Shown here one piece after another: positions 26,522 through 34,045 of a DNA stretch of 64,000 bases (positions are counted from its first letter, which is position 1; each line of letters starts with the position of its first letter). The notes beneath the pieces were generated by a model. The model was not told the origin of the DNA and searched no databases. It worked only from the letters and a program-made list of their open reading frames with translations. The translations under genes were made by a program, and so were the position numbers. The stretch comes from Haloarcula sp. DT43 (GTDB lineage: Archaea > Halobacteriota > Halobacteria > Halobacteriales > Haloarculaceae): the NCBI RefSeq assembly GCF_037078405.1, contig NZ_JAYMGZ010000002.1, positions 496,001 to 560,000 on the forward strand, given 5' to 3'.

Positions 26522-27232
26522 ATGGCAACGATAACGACCTGGTTCACGCTGGGACTACTCGGCGAACTGCTCGGGACGGCGGTGCTGGCGTACGGCTACA
26601 CGCTCGTCCCCGAAGAGACGCGAAAGCGGTACCTGCTGCTGATAGCGATTCCGGGCATCGCCATCGTCGCCTACGCCCTGATGACGCTGGGTTTCGGCGC
26701 GATACAGACGGACGGGCACGTGGTGTACGCAGTTCGCTACGCCGACTGGCTGCTGACGACCCCGCTCAACGTCCTGTTCCTGGCGCTGCTGGCCGGGGCG
26801 AACCGACGGGACACGGTGACACTCGTCGTCCTGCAGGCGCTGACTATCGTCTTCGGGTTCGCCGGTGCGGTCTCGCCGTCGCCGGTCAGCTACGCCCTGT
26901 TCGCGGTCGGTGCGACGCTGTTCCTCGGTGTCATCTACCTCCTCTACCGGAACATCGCGGGGGCCGCGGCGTCGACCCTGTCGGACATCGAGATGAGCCT
27001 GTACCGCACGCTCCGGAACTTCGTCGTCGTCCTCTGGATGGTGTACCCGGTCGTGTGGCTGCTCGGTGTGCCGGGTCTGGGGCTGCTGGACGTGGAGACG
27101 GCGTCGCTCGTGGTCGTCTACCTCGACGTGGTCACGAAGGTCGGCTTCGGCCTCATCGCCCTGCTGGCGATGATGGACCTCGGTTCGGTCGGGGAGGCCA
27201 CTGACGAGGCGACGCCAGTGGCAGGGGACTAA
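26522..27232 (+). CDS. sopII: sensory rhodopsin II-like photoreceptor
   Basis: A 236-residue seven-helix retinal protein. Retinal would bind Lys206 in YLDVVTKVGFG. The counterions are Asp75 (in VRYADWLLTTP) and Asp202, with Arg72. The proton-donor position of bacteriorhodopsin (Asp96) is Phe86, as in sensory rhodopsin II, so it should not pump protons efficiently when bound to its transducer. Tyr175 and Thr205, the hydrogen-bonding pair needed for SRII signalling, are present. The gene starts two bases after the transducer stop. Expected role: avoidance of blue-green light through CheA. The absorption maximum cannot be deduced. Confidence 0.93.
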   Translation: MATITTWFTLGLLGELLGTAVLAYGYTLVPEETRKRYLLLIAIPGIAIVAYALMTLGFGAIQTDGHVVYAVRYADWLLTTPLNVLFLALLAGANRRDTVTLVVLQALTIVFGFAGAVSPSPVSYALFAVGATLFLGVIYLLYRNIAGAAASTLSDIEMSLYRTLRNFVVVLWMVYPVVWLLGVPGLGLLDVETASLVVVYLDVVTKVGFGLIALLAMMDLGSVGEATDEATPVAGD

Positions 27233-27352
27233 GCGAGGGGCGTGACCGCAGGGAGCGGCCCTCGACTACGGCGAACGGCGGAGCTGTGAGCCGCGGACAT
27301 AGAGCGACCCTGTCTTTTCGAGCGACTCGTGCACGGCAGCGGTAGCGTCCGC

Positions 27353-27679
27353 TCAGGCCCGGTCCTCGCTGCCGCCCGTCTCCGCGTCGCCGGCCGTATC
27401 GCTCGTCTCGGACTCGTCGGCGGTATCGAGGGCGTCGGGGAGTCGGGTCTCGACGAGCCAGAACGTCAGCCGGTAGACGCCGTAGCCGAGCGCGACGAAC
27501 AACACCAGGTCGATGAGGTACAGTTCGAGGAACTCGACCAGCGAGATGTCGCTGAGCGCGAGGTCGCCCGTCAGGATGAGAAACTCAAGGGTGGCGACGA
27601 CGAACAGCGCCGGCGCGAACAGAATCACGAGGCCGATGACCAGACGTGCGAGCCGTTTCTGCGAGGGGGAGACGGGCAT
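27353..27679 (-). CDS. small two-helix membrane protein, function unknown
   Basis: A 108-residue protein with two hydrophobic helices (LVIGLVILFAPALFVVATLEF, about 11-31, and LYLIDLVLFVALGYGVYRL, about 53-71) and an acidic tail of about 30 residues ending GGSEDRA. The start at 27679 (MPVSPSQKR) is preferred to an upstream in-frame ATG because the hydrophobic part begins right after it. No family is recognised. It is convergent with the rhodopsin gene and separated from it by 120 bases. Confidence 0.6.
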   Translation of the reverse strand: MPVSPSQKRLARLVIGLVILFAPALFVVATLEFLILTGDLALSDISLVEFLELYLIDLVLFVALGYGVYRLTFWLVETRLPDALDTADESETSDTAGDAETGGSEDRA

Positions 27680-27802
27680 ACGTACAGTATCGATGGCCGG
27701 ACAGATAGCTCTACGCGCCACTCGCTCACATCGGTGGGTCTGAGTGGCAGTACGGCCGGAAAACGGGAAGAAATCGCTGCTACGCCAGGCAGGGACGACC
27801 GG

Positions 27803-28762
27803 TCAGTGGATGCCCATCGCTTCGATCTGTTCCTGGTACCGGTTCCGGATGGTGACCTCCGTCACCTGGGCCACGTCGGCGACCTCGCGCTGGGTCTTCT
27901 TCTCGTTGCACAGCAGCGAGGCGGCGTAGATGGCTGCGGCGGCGTACCCCGTGGGCGACTTGCCCGAGAGCAGGCCCTGCTCGGCGGTGGTGTCGATTAT
28001 CTCGTTGGCCTTCGACTGGACCTCTTCGGAGAGTTCCAACTCCGAGGCGAACCGGGGGACGTACTGCTTGGGGTCGACCGGCTCCATCTTCAGTTCGAGT
28101 TCCTGGGCGACGTACCGATACGTCCGCCCGATTTCCTTCTGTTCGACCCGGGAGACGTCCGAGACTTCTTCGAGGCTCCGGGGGATGCCCTCCTGTCGAC
28201 AGGCCGCGTACAGGCAGGCGGTAGCGACGCCCTCGATGGAGCGTCCGCGGATGAGGTCCTCGTTGAGCGCGCGCCGGTAGATGACCGAGGCGACCTCCCG
28301 GACCGAGCGGGGGACGCCGAGTGCGCTGGCCATGCGGTCGATTTCCGACAGCGCGAACTGCAGGTTCCGCTCGCCGGCGTCCTTGGTCCGGATGCGCTCC
28401 TGCCACTTCCGCAGTCGGTGCATCTGGCTCCGCTTCTCGGAGGAGAGCGACCGACCGTAGGCGTCCTTGTCCTTCCAGTCTATCTGTGTGGTCAGCCCCT
28501 TGTCGTGCATCGTCTGGGTCGTGGGGGCTCCGACGCGTGACTTGGACTGGCGCTCGGAGTGGTTGAACGCCCGCCACTCCGGCCCGCGGTCGATGTTCTC
28601 GTCCTCGATGACGAGGCCACAGTCCTCACAGACGAGTTCACCGCCGCCGTCGCTGGATATGGACTCCGACTCACACTCGGGGCAGGTCTGCTGGCCCGTG
28701 TTCTCGGACTCCTCCTCGCGTTCCTCCTGGTCAGACTCCCGCTGGCGCGTCGGCCGTTCCAT
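27803..28762 (-). CDS. tfb: transcription initiation factor IIB (TFB)
   Basis: A 319-residue TFB that bridges TBP-TATA complexes and RNA polymerase. A charged N-terminus is followed by a zinc ribbon (CPECESESI then CEDCGLV, about 28-50), the B-reader/linker ([20 protein letters not shown], about 60-79) and two cyclin folds (about 125-310, repeats beginning LNEDLI and LLSGKSP). Haloarchaea encode several TFB paralogues that select promoter sets; which one this is cannot be told. Its own TATA box (28792-28799) suggests a very short leader. Confidence 0.96.
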   Translation of the reverse strand: MERPTRQRESDQEEREEESENTGQQTCPECESESISSDGGGELVCEDCGLVIEDENIDRGPEWRAFNHSERQSKSRVGAPTTQTMHDKGLTTQIDWKDKDAYGRSLSSEKRSQMHRLRKWQERIRTKDAGERNLQFALSEIDRMASALGVPRSVREVASVIYRRALNEDLIRGRSIEGVATACLYAACRQEGIPRSLEEVSDVSRVEQKEIGRTYRYVAQELELKMEPVDPKQYVPRFASELELSEEVQSKANEIIDTTAEQGLLSGKSPTGYAAAAIYAASLLCNEKKTQREVADVAQVTEVTIRNRYQEQIEAMGIH

Positions 28763-28791
28763 GTGTTCTTTTACGGAGAAAAGCCAATCAC

Positions 28792-28799
28792 GTATAAAT
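28792..28799 (-). promoter_or_regulatory. TATA box of the tfb gene
   Basis: On the minus strand ATTTATAC, about 33 bases from the ATG at 28762, in an otherwise GC-rich region. Good match to the haloarchaeal TATA consensus. Confidence 0.6.
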
Positions 28800-29024
28800 G
28801 TTTGGGCGGTCCCGGCAGTTTTGCCCGATTCGGACCCCCATTACGGGCGTGCGCTGGAATAATCATGTTAAATTCCGCTAGAACTGTCTATATTTCGGAC
28901 GGCTGCCAGATGGAAACGCCCGCCACGCCCGTCTCGCGCTCCGGGACGACGACGGAGCGAAGGGTCGGCGTCGTCCGACCGCCACATCGCGCTCTTTTAG
29001 TCCGGGAGTCCCTCACGCCCACGT

Positions 29025-29549
29025 ATGAGCAAGGTCAACATCGGGCTCCGGGGCTGGCGCTTCGACGAGGACGTGCTCGGACCCGACGGGCGGGTCCAGC
29101 CGCTCAAGACGCTGGAGCCGGAGACACGGCAGCGGCTGCTGGTGCTCGCAGAGCGGGTGGTCGACCCCTGTGACGCCTGCTGGCTGATTCACGGCGACGC
29201 GGACATCGAGCAGTGCAACGTCGCCGACGCCATCTACGGGGAGCCGATGGGCGAGGTGGTCCTCTGTTCGGACCACGAGACGGACTTCATCTACTGGTTC
29301 CGCGAGGACGGCGGCGAGGCCTACGCCGGCGAGACGGACCTCGCTTCGGCGTTTCACGAGTGGTTCGCCGACGGGAACCGCGCCCCAGACGGGTACGTCG
29401 GCCTCGAACACGTCGAGGAGGACCCGACGGCCCTGCCGGAGGCCCCCGACAGGGACGAGGCGATTCCGGGCCTGGAGGAGGAAGTCGAGCAGATGGACCA
29501 GGAGGACCTCGACGCGCTCGACATAGACCTCAGCGACCTGGACGTATGA
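29025..29549 (+). CDS. conserved haloarchaeal protein of unknown function with Cys/His cluster
   Basis: A 174-residue acidic protein. Four cysteines and a histidine lie in one 37-residue stretch (about residues 46-83) in the order CX2C-X11-C-X16-CX2H (CDAC, EQC, LCSDH), which suggests a metal site. The C-terminal 45 residues are strongly acidic ([19 protein letters not shown]). The ATG at 29025 gives an [13 protein letters not shown] start typical of a complete protein. It overlaps the start of trmJ (ATGA), so it is likely co-translated with an RNA methyltransferase and may act with it. No known domain is recognised. Confidence 0.7.
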   Translation: MSKVNIGLRGWRFDEDVLGPDGRVQPLKTLEPETRQRLLVLAERVVDPCDACWLIHGDADIEQCNVADAIYGEPMGEVVLCSDHETDFIYWFREDGGEAYAGETDLASAFHEWFADGNRAPDGYVGLEHVEEDPTALPEAPDRDEAIPGLEEEVEQMDQEDLDALDIDLSDLDV

Positions 29550-30271
29550 TTTCGGTCGCCGTCGTCGACGCGGAGACGCCGGGCAACGTCGGCACCATCG
29601 CCCGGTCGATGAAGAACTTCGGCCTGTCGGAGCTGTTGCTCGTCGACCCGCCGGAACTCGACCCCGACGGCGAGGCCTACGGCTTCGCCGGGCAGGCCCG
29701 TGAGGACATCCTCCCGAACGCCCGGACGGTGACCTTCGACCACCTCGTCGAGAACTACCACACCGTCGCCTGCACGGCGACGACGAACGAGGACCCCGCC
29801 AACCACGTCCGGTACCCGGCGACGACGCCGGCCGACCTGGCCGACTCGCTCCGGGGCGTCGAGGGCGACGTCTGCGTCGTCTTCGGCCGCGAGCGGGTCG
29901 GGCTCTCGAACGACGAACTCGCCCGGCTGGACCGCATCTGCTCTATCCCCGCGAGCGAATCCTACCCCGTCCTGAACCTCGGACAGGCGGCCACCATCGT
30001 GCTCTACGAACTCCGCGAGCTGACCGTCGACGCGACCCAGCACCCCGAGGAGCTACACGCCCTCGCCGAGAAGCCGGCCGTCGAGGGGCTGCACGAGGAG
30101 TTCGACCGGTTCCTGCACGCTATCGGCCATCCCGAGGAGAAACAGCACAAGGCCCGGCGGCTGTTCCGCCGGGTGCTCGGCCGTGCGGGACCGACCGGGC
30201 GGGAGGCGAAGACGCTTCGTGGGCTGTTCCGGCGGGCCCGGCAGCGCATCGACCGCGCCGGGGACGAGTGA
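29546..30271 (+). CDS. trmJ: SPOUT-family RNA 2'-O-methyltransferase (TrmJ-like)
   Basis: A 241-residue trefoil-knot methyltransferase. SPOUT motifs are clear: [20 protein letters not shown] (about 12-31), [15 protein letters not shown] (about 110-124) and [20 protein letters not shown] (about 139-158), the SAM-binding knot. The last 70 residues form the extra helical domain found in TrmJ, which methylates position 32 in the tRNA anticodon loop. The ATG at 29546 overlaps the stop of the upstream gene. Confidence 0.9.
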   Translation: MISVAVVDAETPGNVGTIARSMKNFGLSELLLVDPPELDPDGEAYGFAGQAREDILPNARTVTFDHLVENYHTVACTATTNEDPANHVRYPATTPADLADSLRGVEGDVCVVFGRERVGLSNDELARLDRICSIPASESYPVLNLGQAATIVLYELRELTVDATQHPEELHALAEKPAVEGLHEEFDRFLHAIGHPEEKQHKARRLFRRVLGRAGPTGREAKTLRGLFRRARQRIDRAGDE

Positions 30272-30273
30272 AC

Positions 30274-32733
30274 TCAGTCGGGGTCCCCGAACCCGGTCGC
30301 CGTATCGAACAGCCCACCGATGACCGCGTCGTGGGCCTTCCGCAGCCGGTAGTGTAGCGTCGGCGCGGAGATGTCGAGCGTCTCGGCCAGTTCCTCGGCG
30401 GAACTCTTCCGCGGCCAGTCGTAGTACCCGCGCGCGTAGGCGGTCTTGAGCGCGGCGGCCTGTTTCGGCGTCAGCCGGTCGCGTAGCCGCGTCTGGAAGT
30501 CCGTGGCCGTCGAGACCGGTCGGTCGACGTACTGCTTGCTCCGCAGTTCCGTCCCGGGGGCCGTCTCTCGGACGGTCTCGACGACGGCCCGGACGTCGAC
30601 GTCTGGTGCCATCTCCGCGGCGAATCGCAGGTCGCCGTCCGCCGCGACGGCCTTCGTCACGGCACCGCCGTAGTCCGCGAGCGCGTCGAGGGGCGACGCC
30701 GACACCTCGTCGAGCGCGACTTCGAGCAGTGGCCCCCGGTCCGCCGCCGGCTCGACGACGGCGCAGGACGCGACCGACGGCGTCTCGGTGAGCGCCCGAC
30801 ACACCCGGTCGGTGTCCGCGCCGCTGACCCGAACGTAGTAGAGGCAGTCCCCGTCGCTGGTCGGGACGCGTCGGTCGAGCGTGAACGAGCAGTCGAGCGC
30901 GGCGGAGACGTCGGCGAGGACGCCGCCCGACTCGGGCGTCAGGAACTCCAGTTCGACGGCTGTCGCCGCCTGCAACGACTGCTGACTGTGGATGCGCTGG
31001 ACGGAGAGCGCGATGAGCCGGCCCAGGTCGGCCAGGATGGCCGACTCGCGACAGCCGATTGTGGCTCCGGTCGGCGCGTACACCACCAGTACGCCGTAGG
31101 TGGTCTCGCCGGTCGTGAGTGGGACTGCCGCGACGGCCGAAGCGCCCGGGACCAGCGGCCCGTCCGACTGTGCCGCCGCGCCGGCGATGTCCTCGACGAC
31201 CTGCACCTCGCCGGTGGTGATGGCGTTCGCGGCGAGGCTGTGCTCGGCGGCCGAAAGCCGCTCCTGTGTCGCCTCCTCGATTCCCGCTGCTGTACGCAGC
31301 GTCACCGTCGTCGCGTTCTCCCGGCTCCCGACCCACACGGCCCGGTACAGGTCAGAGTCGGTGAGGTGCGTACACACTTCGGATTCGATTCCCTCGCGGG
31401 TCTGTGTGTCCTGGAGCGCTTTCGCAATCTCCCGGCCCAGGACGTTGAGCCGCTGTGCCTGTTCGAGCTCGTCGCGCTGGCGTTCGAGTTCCGCCTGCCG
31501 GTCCTTGTGGGCGGTGATGTCGCGGGCGACGAAGACGACGGTGTCGAGGTCGTACGCCCGACGCTCCAGGGGCGCGACCCGCGCCTCGAACCAGCGCTCG
31601 CCGCCGGGAGCCCCCAGTTTGTACTCCACGGACTGGAACGTCCCGGTCCGGAGGGCCGCACGGACGGTCGCGAGCAGCGAGTCGGCGGTGTCCGCCGACA
31701 GCGCCCCGTGGAGCGTCTGCCCGACGAGCGTGTCCGTATCGTCTACCTCGACCATCGCCTCCGGGTCCGTCAGGCAGTCGATGAACCGCCCTTCCGCGTC
31801 GATGACGAAACTGGGGTCCGGCAGGGCGGTGTTCAGCGCGTGGCGCTGTTCCGCGTGGCGCTGCCGTTCGAGCTCGTACCCCACCCAGTCCGAGAGCAGG
31901 CGGACGAACGTCAGGTCCCACTGCGTGTACGCCGCCGCGCGCGGTTCCAGCCCGTAGAAGCAGAACGTCCCGTACACGGCCCCGTCGACGACGACGGGCG
32001 CGCCGATGTAGTTCTCGATTCCCCACGCCGGGTCGGCCAGCGCCGGCGCTTCCGCCTCGACGTCGCTGAGTGCGAGCGGCTCGCGGTACTCGACGACGTG
32101 GCCGCAGTTCGGCAGGTCGTCGATGCTCGCCGTCCGGCCGGCTTCGAGGGCCGCGGTCGGCGGCGTCACCACCGCCTCGAACACGTACTCGTCACCGTGG
32201 ACCCGGGACAGCGTCCCGAACGGCGTTCCCAGCGTCTCACAGCCGTGTGCCAGCAGTGCGTCGAGTTGCTCCGCGAACGTCCGGTTCGCGTCGGTACAGA
32301 TGGCGTACGCCGATTCGAGCGCCGCCTCCCGCTCTTTCCGGGCCGTGACGTCGATGTGTGTGACCGACGCATACGTCGCCCCGTCGAGCGTGAACGCCGC
32401 GGCGTACAGCCGGAACCATCGGTTCGTCGACGGGGAGTGACACGGGTATTCGAGCTCGAAGGTCGGTCGCTCACCGTCGAGGACCGCCCTGATTCCGTCG
32501 GCCGCCTGGGGCCCGGTCGCGTCGTCGGCCGCCGCGGCGACGTCGAGGTAGTTCGCGCCCAGCGTCTCCGGTGCCAGGTCCGTCCCGTTCGCCCGACCGA
32601 ACTCGTCCCACGTCTCGTTCGTCGAGAGAATCACCCCGGACTCGTCGACGATTGCGAACATGAACGGTAGCGTGTCGATGGCCGGCCCGTACAGTGCCGG
32701 GACGCCGTGGCCATCCATGCTACTCGGAGCCAT
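30274..32733 (-). CDS. Bat-like (bacterio-opsin activator) PAS/GAF transcriptional regulator
   Basis: An 819-residue cytoplasmic regulator. Order: PAS (about 15-125, FMFAIVDESGVILSTNETWD), GAF (about 135-285, NYIGAPVVVDGAVYGTFCFYG), PAS (about 295-405), short coiled coil, GAF (about 425-575), bat domain (about 590-750) and C-terminal HTH_10 (LTPKQAAALKTAYARGYYDWP, about 758-778, then LAETLDISAPTLHYRLRKAH). Haloarchaeal Bat homologues sense light, redox or oxygen and control genes such as bop. The ATG at 32733 was chosen; MDGHG at 32718 is also possible. Its target is unknown; the rhodopsin genes are 3 kb away but are separated by unrelated operons. Confidence 0.9.
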   Translation of the reverse strand: MAPSSMDGHGVPALYGPAIDTLPFMFAIVDESGVILSTNETWDEFGRANGTDLAPETLGANYLDVAAAADDATGPQAADGIRAVLDGERPTFELEYPCHSPSTNRWFRLYAAAFTLDGATYASVTHIDVTARKEREAALESAYAICTDANRTFAEQLDALLAHGCETLGTPFGTLSRVHGDEYVFEAVVTPPTAALEAGRTASIDDLPNCGHVVEYREPLALSDVEAEAPALADPAWGIENYIGAPVVVDGAVYGTFCFYGLEPRAAAYTQWDLTFVRLLSDWVGYELERQRHAEQRHALNTALPDPSFVIDAEGRFIDCLTDPEAMVEVDDTDTLVGQTLHGALSADTADSLLATVRAALRTGTFQSVEYKLGAPGGERWFEARVAPLERRAYDLDTVVFVARDITAHKDRQAELERQRDELEQAQRLNVLGREIAKALQDTQTREGIESEVCTHLTDSDLYRAVWVGSRENATTVTLRTAAGIEEATQERLSAAEHSLAANAITTGEVQVVEDIAGAAAQSDGPLVPGASAVAAVPLTTGETTYGVLVVYAPTGATIGCRESAILADLGRLIALSVQRIHSQQSLQAATAVELEFLTPESGGVLADVSAALDCSFTLDRRVPTSDGDCLYYVRVSGADTDRVCRALTETPSVASCAVVEPAADRGPLLEVALDEVSASPLDALADYGGAVTKAVAADGDLRFAAEMAPDVDVRAVVETVRETAPGTELRSKQYVDRPVSTATDFQTRLRDRLTPKQAAALKTAYARGYYDWPRKSSAEELAETLDISAPTLHYRLRKAHDAVIGGLFDTATGFGDPD

Positions 32734-32962
32734 ACAGTCAGTGTGACGGCGAGCCACTTAACGCCCCGAGTCTAGTTAGAAAGGCAACAATCGGTGGGTG
32801 TGTCGGGAGAGCTGAGAGTGCGGCGTATTCGCCGCTGTGGCTGCCAATTCGTCGGGAACTAACGGCTTCGGGCTGGCGGGCGGGCCACGACACGTCCGGA
32901 TACTAACCGATTACTGTTCGACCCGGATATATCAGCCACCTCTCCGGTTCCCCGCCGCTCGT

Positions 32963-32976
32963 TCTAGGGGCCTAGA
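32963..32976. repeat. short palindrome TCTAGG-GG-CCTAGA in the upstream region of the HTH gene
   Basis: A perfect 6-bp inverted repeat with two CTAG tetranucleotides, which are rare in haloarchaeal DNA. It sits 56 bases before the start at 33032. The rest of the space 32734-33031 holds the Bat-like gene's promoter region and no gene that I can support. Confidence 0.25.
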
Positions 32977-33031
32977 GAGAGTGCTTAGGGCGGTGACCGC
33001 TGTAGCGACGCACAGATACCCACACGTCACC

Positions 33032-33520
33032 ATGGACTCTACTCCCACTCCGGTTCGCGTCGAACTGTTCGTCCGGTCCCTGTGCCCGGAGGGCGCAACG
33101 CGCCACCAGAACTACGTGCTGGACCGGCTACAGGCGCTCGAAGAAGCGGGTGCCATCGAGGACCTGTCGGTACTCATCTGGGGGAACCGGATAGAGCCGG
33201 ACATCGCACGGCGGACTCCGGAGGGGCGACGCCTGCTCGCGCGGCTCTCTAGGTTCCGGAAGTGGGCGCGCGATGCCGACGCCTCCTTGGACGCCTTCGA
33301 CTGGGGGCACCCGGTCACGAACGTGGCCTCCGACGAGTCGCTCAGCGTCATCACCCTGCCGACGCTCGCGCTCGCCGAGTACGTCGACGACGACCTCCAG
33401 CACGTCGCCCCCTGTACGCGCGACGGGGTCGCCCACCGCGTCACTGACCGGGTGGACCGCCTCGCGGACGCCACGCGCCCGACAGACGAACCGGAGCGCG
33501 AACACACCGTGGTACAGTAA
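33032..33520 (+). CDS. small haloarchaeal HTH-type protein
   Basis: A 162-residue protein whose N-terminal half (VRVELFVRSLCPEGATRHQN, about 7-26, then VLDRLQALEEAGAIEDLSVLIWGNRI) belongs to a haloarchaeal family described as HTH-domain proteins. The C-terminal part has a run of acidic and hydrophobic residues (ITLPTLALAEYVDDDLQHVAPC). The ATG at 33032 directly follows CACCATG. No ligand or target is apparent. It is followed by a DUF7344 gene 108 bases downstream, another small regulator. Confidence 0.7.
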   Translation: MDSTPTPVRVELFVRSLCPEGATRHQNYVLDRLQALEEAGAIEDLSVLIWGNRIEPDIARRTPEGRRLLARLSRFRKWARDADASLDAFDWGHPVTNVASDESLSVITLPTLALAEYVDDDLQHVAPCTRDGVAHRVTDRVDRLADATRPTDEPEREHTVVQ

Positions 33521-33628
33521 CGCCGGGACGCTTCGGATCGGTCCCGTCACGCGGCACGCGAACCACCCGGGCAGGCGGCGACCGCGTCCGAACCGCCCGG
33601 CGACACCCCCTGAACACACCCGAGACAC

Positions 33629-34045
33629 ATGAACACGGAACAAACTGACACCCCCGACTCGCTCCCGCTGGACGACCGACTCTCGCTCCTTTCCTCGCAG
33701 TACCGGCGCTACCTCCTGTACGGGCTTTCGAAGTACACGACGCCGGTCTCGCTCGCGGTGCTCACCGACACGGTCACCGAAATCGAGTACGGGACGCCCG
33801 CCGACCAGTACCGCGACGAGCGCCTCAGGATTTACACGGCCCTCTATCACAACCACGTCCCGCGGCTGGTCGATGCCGGCGTCGTCCGGTACGACCAGGC
33901 CGACGACGCGGTCGACGTCGGCCCGAACGCGCCGGCGCTCGCCCCGCTGCTCGAACTGACGGTCGACTACGACCTGTCCGCGAACGGCGACGGCCTGTCA
34001 CGGGAGCCCGTCGATGTCGACGCCCTGTACCCCGACCGGAGCTAG
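33629..34045 (+). CDS. DUF7344-type winged-helix-like protein
   Basis: A 138-residue protein with the pattern of haloarchaeal DUF7344 proteins: LLSSQYRRYLLYGLSKYTTP (about 20-39), YRDERLRIYTALYHNHVPRL (about 62-81) and VDAGVVRYDQADDAVDVGP (about 82-100). These proteins look like stand-alone winged helices and are presumed regulators. The stop codon shares a CTAG with the stop of the convergent gatE gene, so the two coding regions overlap by four bases. Confidence 0.8.
   Translation: MNTEQTDTPDSLPLDDRLSLLSSQYRRYLLYGLSKYTTPVSLAVLTDTVTEIEYGTPADQYRDERLRIYTALYHNHVPRLVDAGVVRYDQADDAVDVGPNAPALAPLLELTVDYDLSANGDGLSREPVDVDALYPDRS

Noticed and set aside
30988-32670. Open plus-strand frame of 560 codons opposite the Bat-like gene
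   Set aside because: Arginine- and valine-rich shadow of a gene with clear PAS/GAF/HTH motifs.
32734-33031. Possible gene or RNA in the 298-base space before the HTH gene
   Set aside because: Only short frames without family pattern; apart from the CTAG palindrome and promoter-like A/T stretches nothing stands out.
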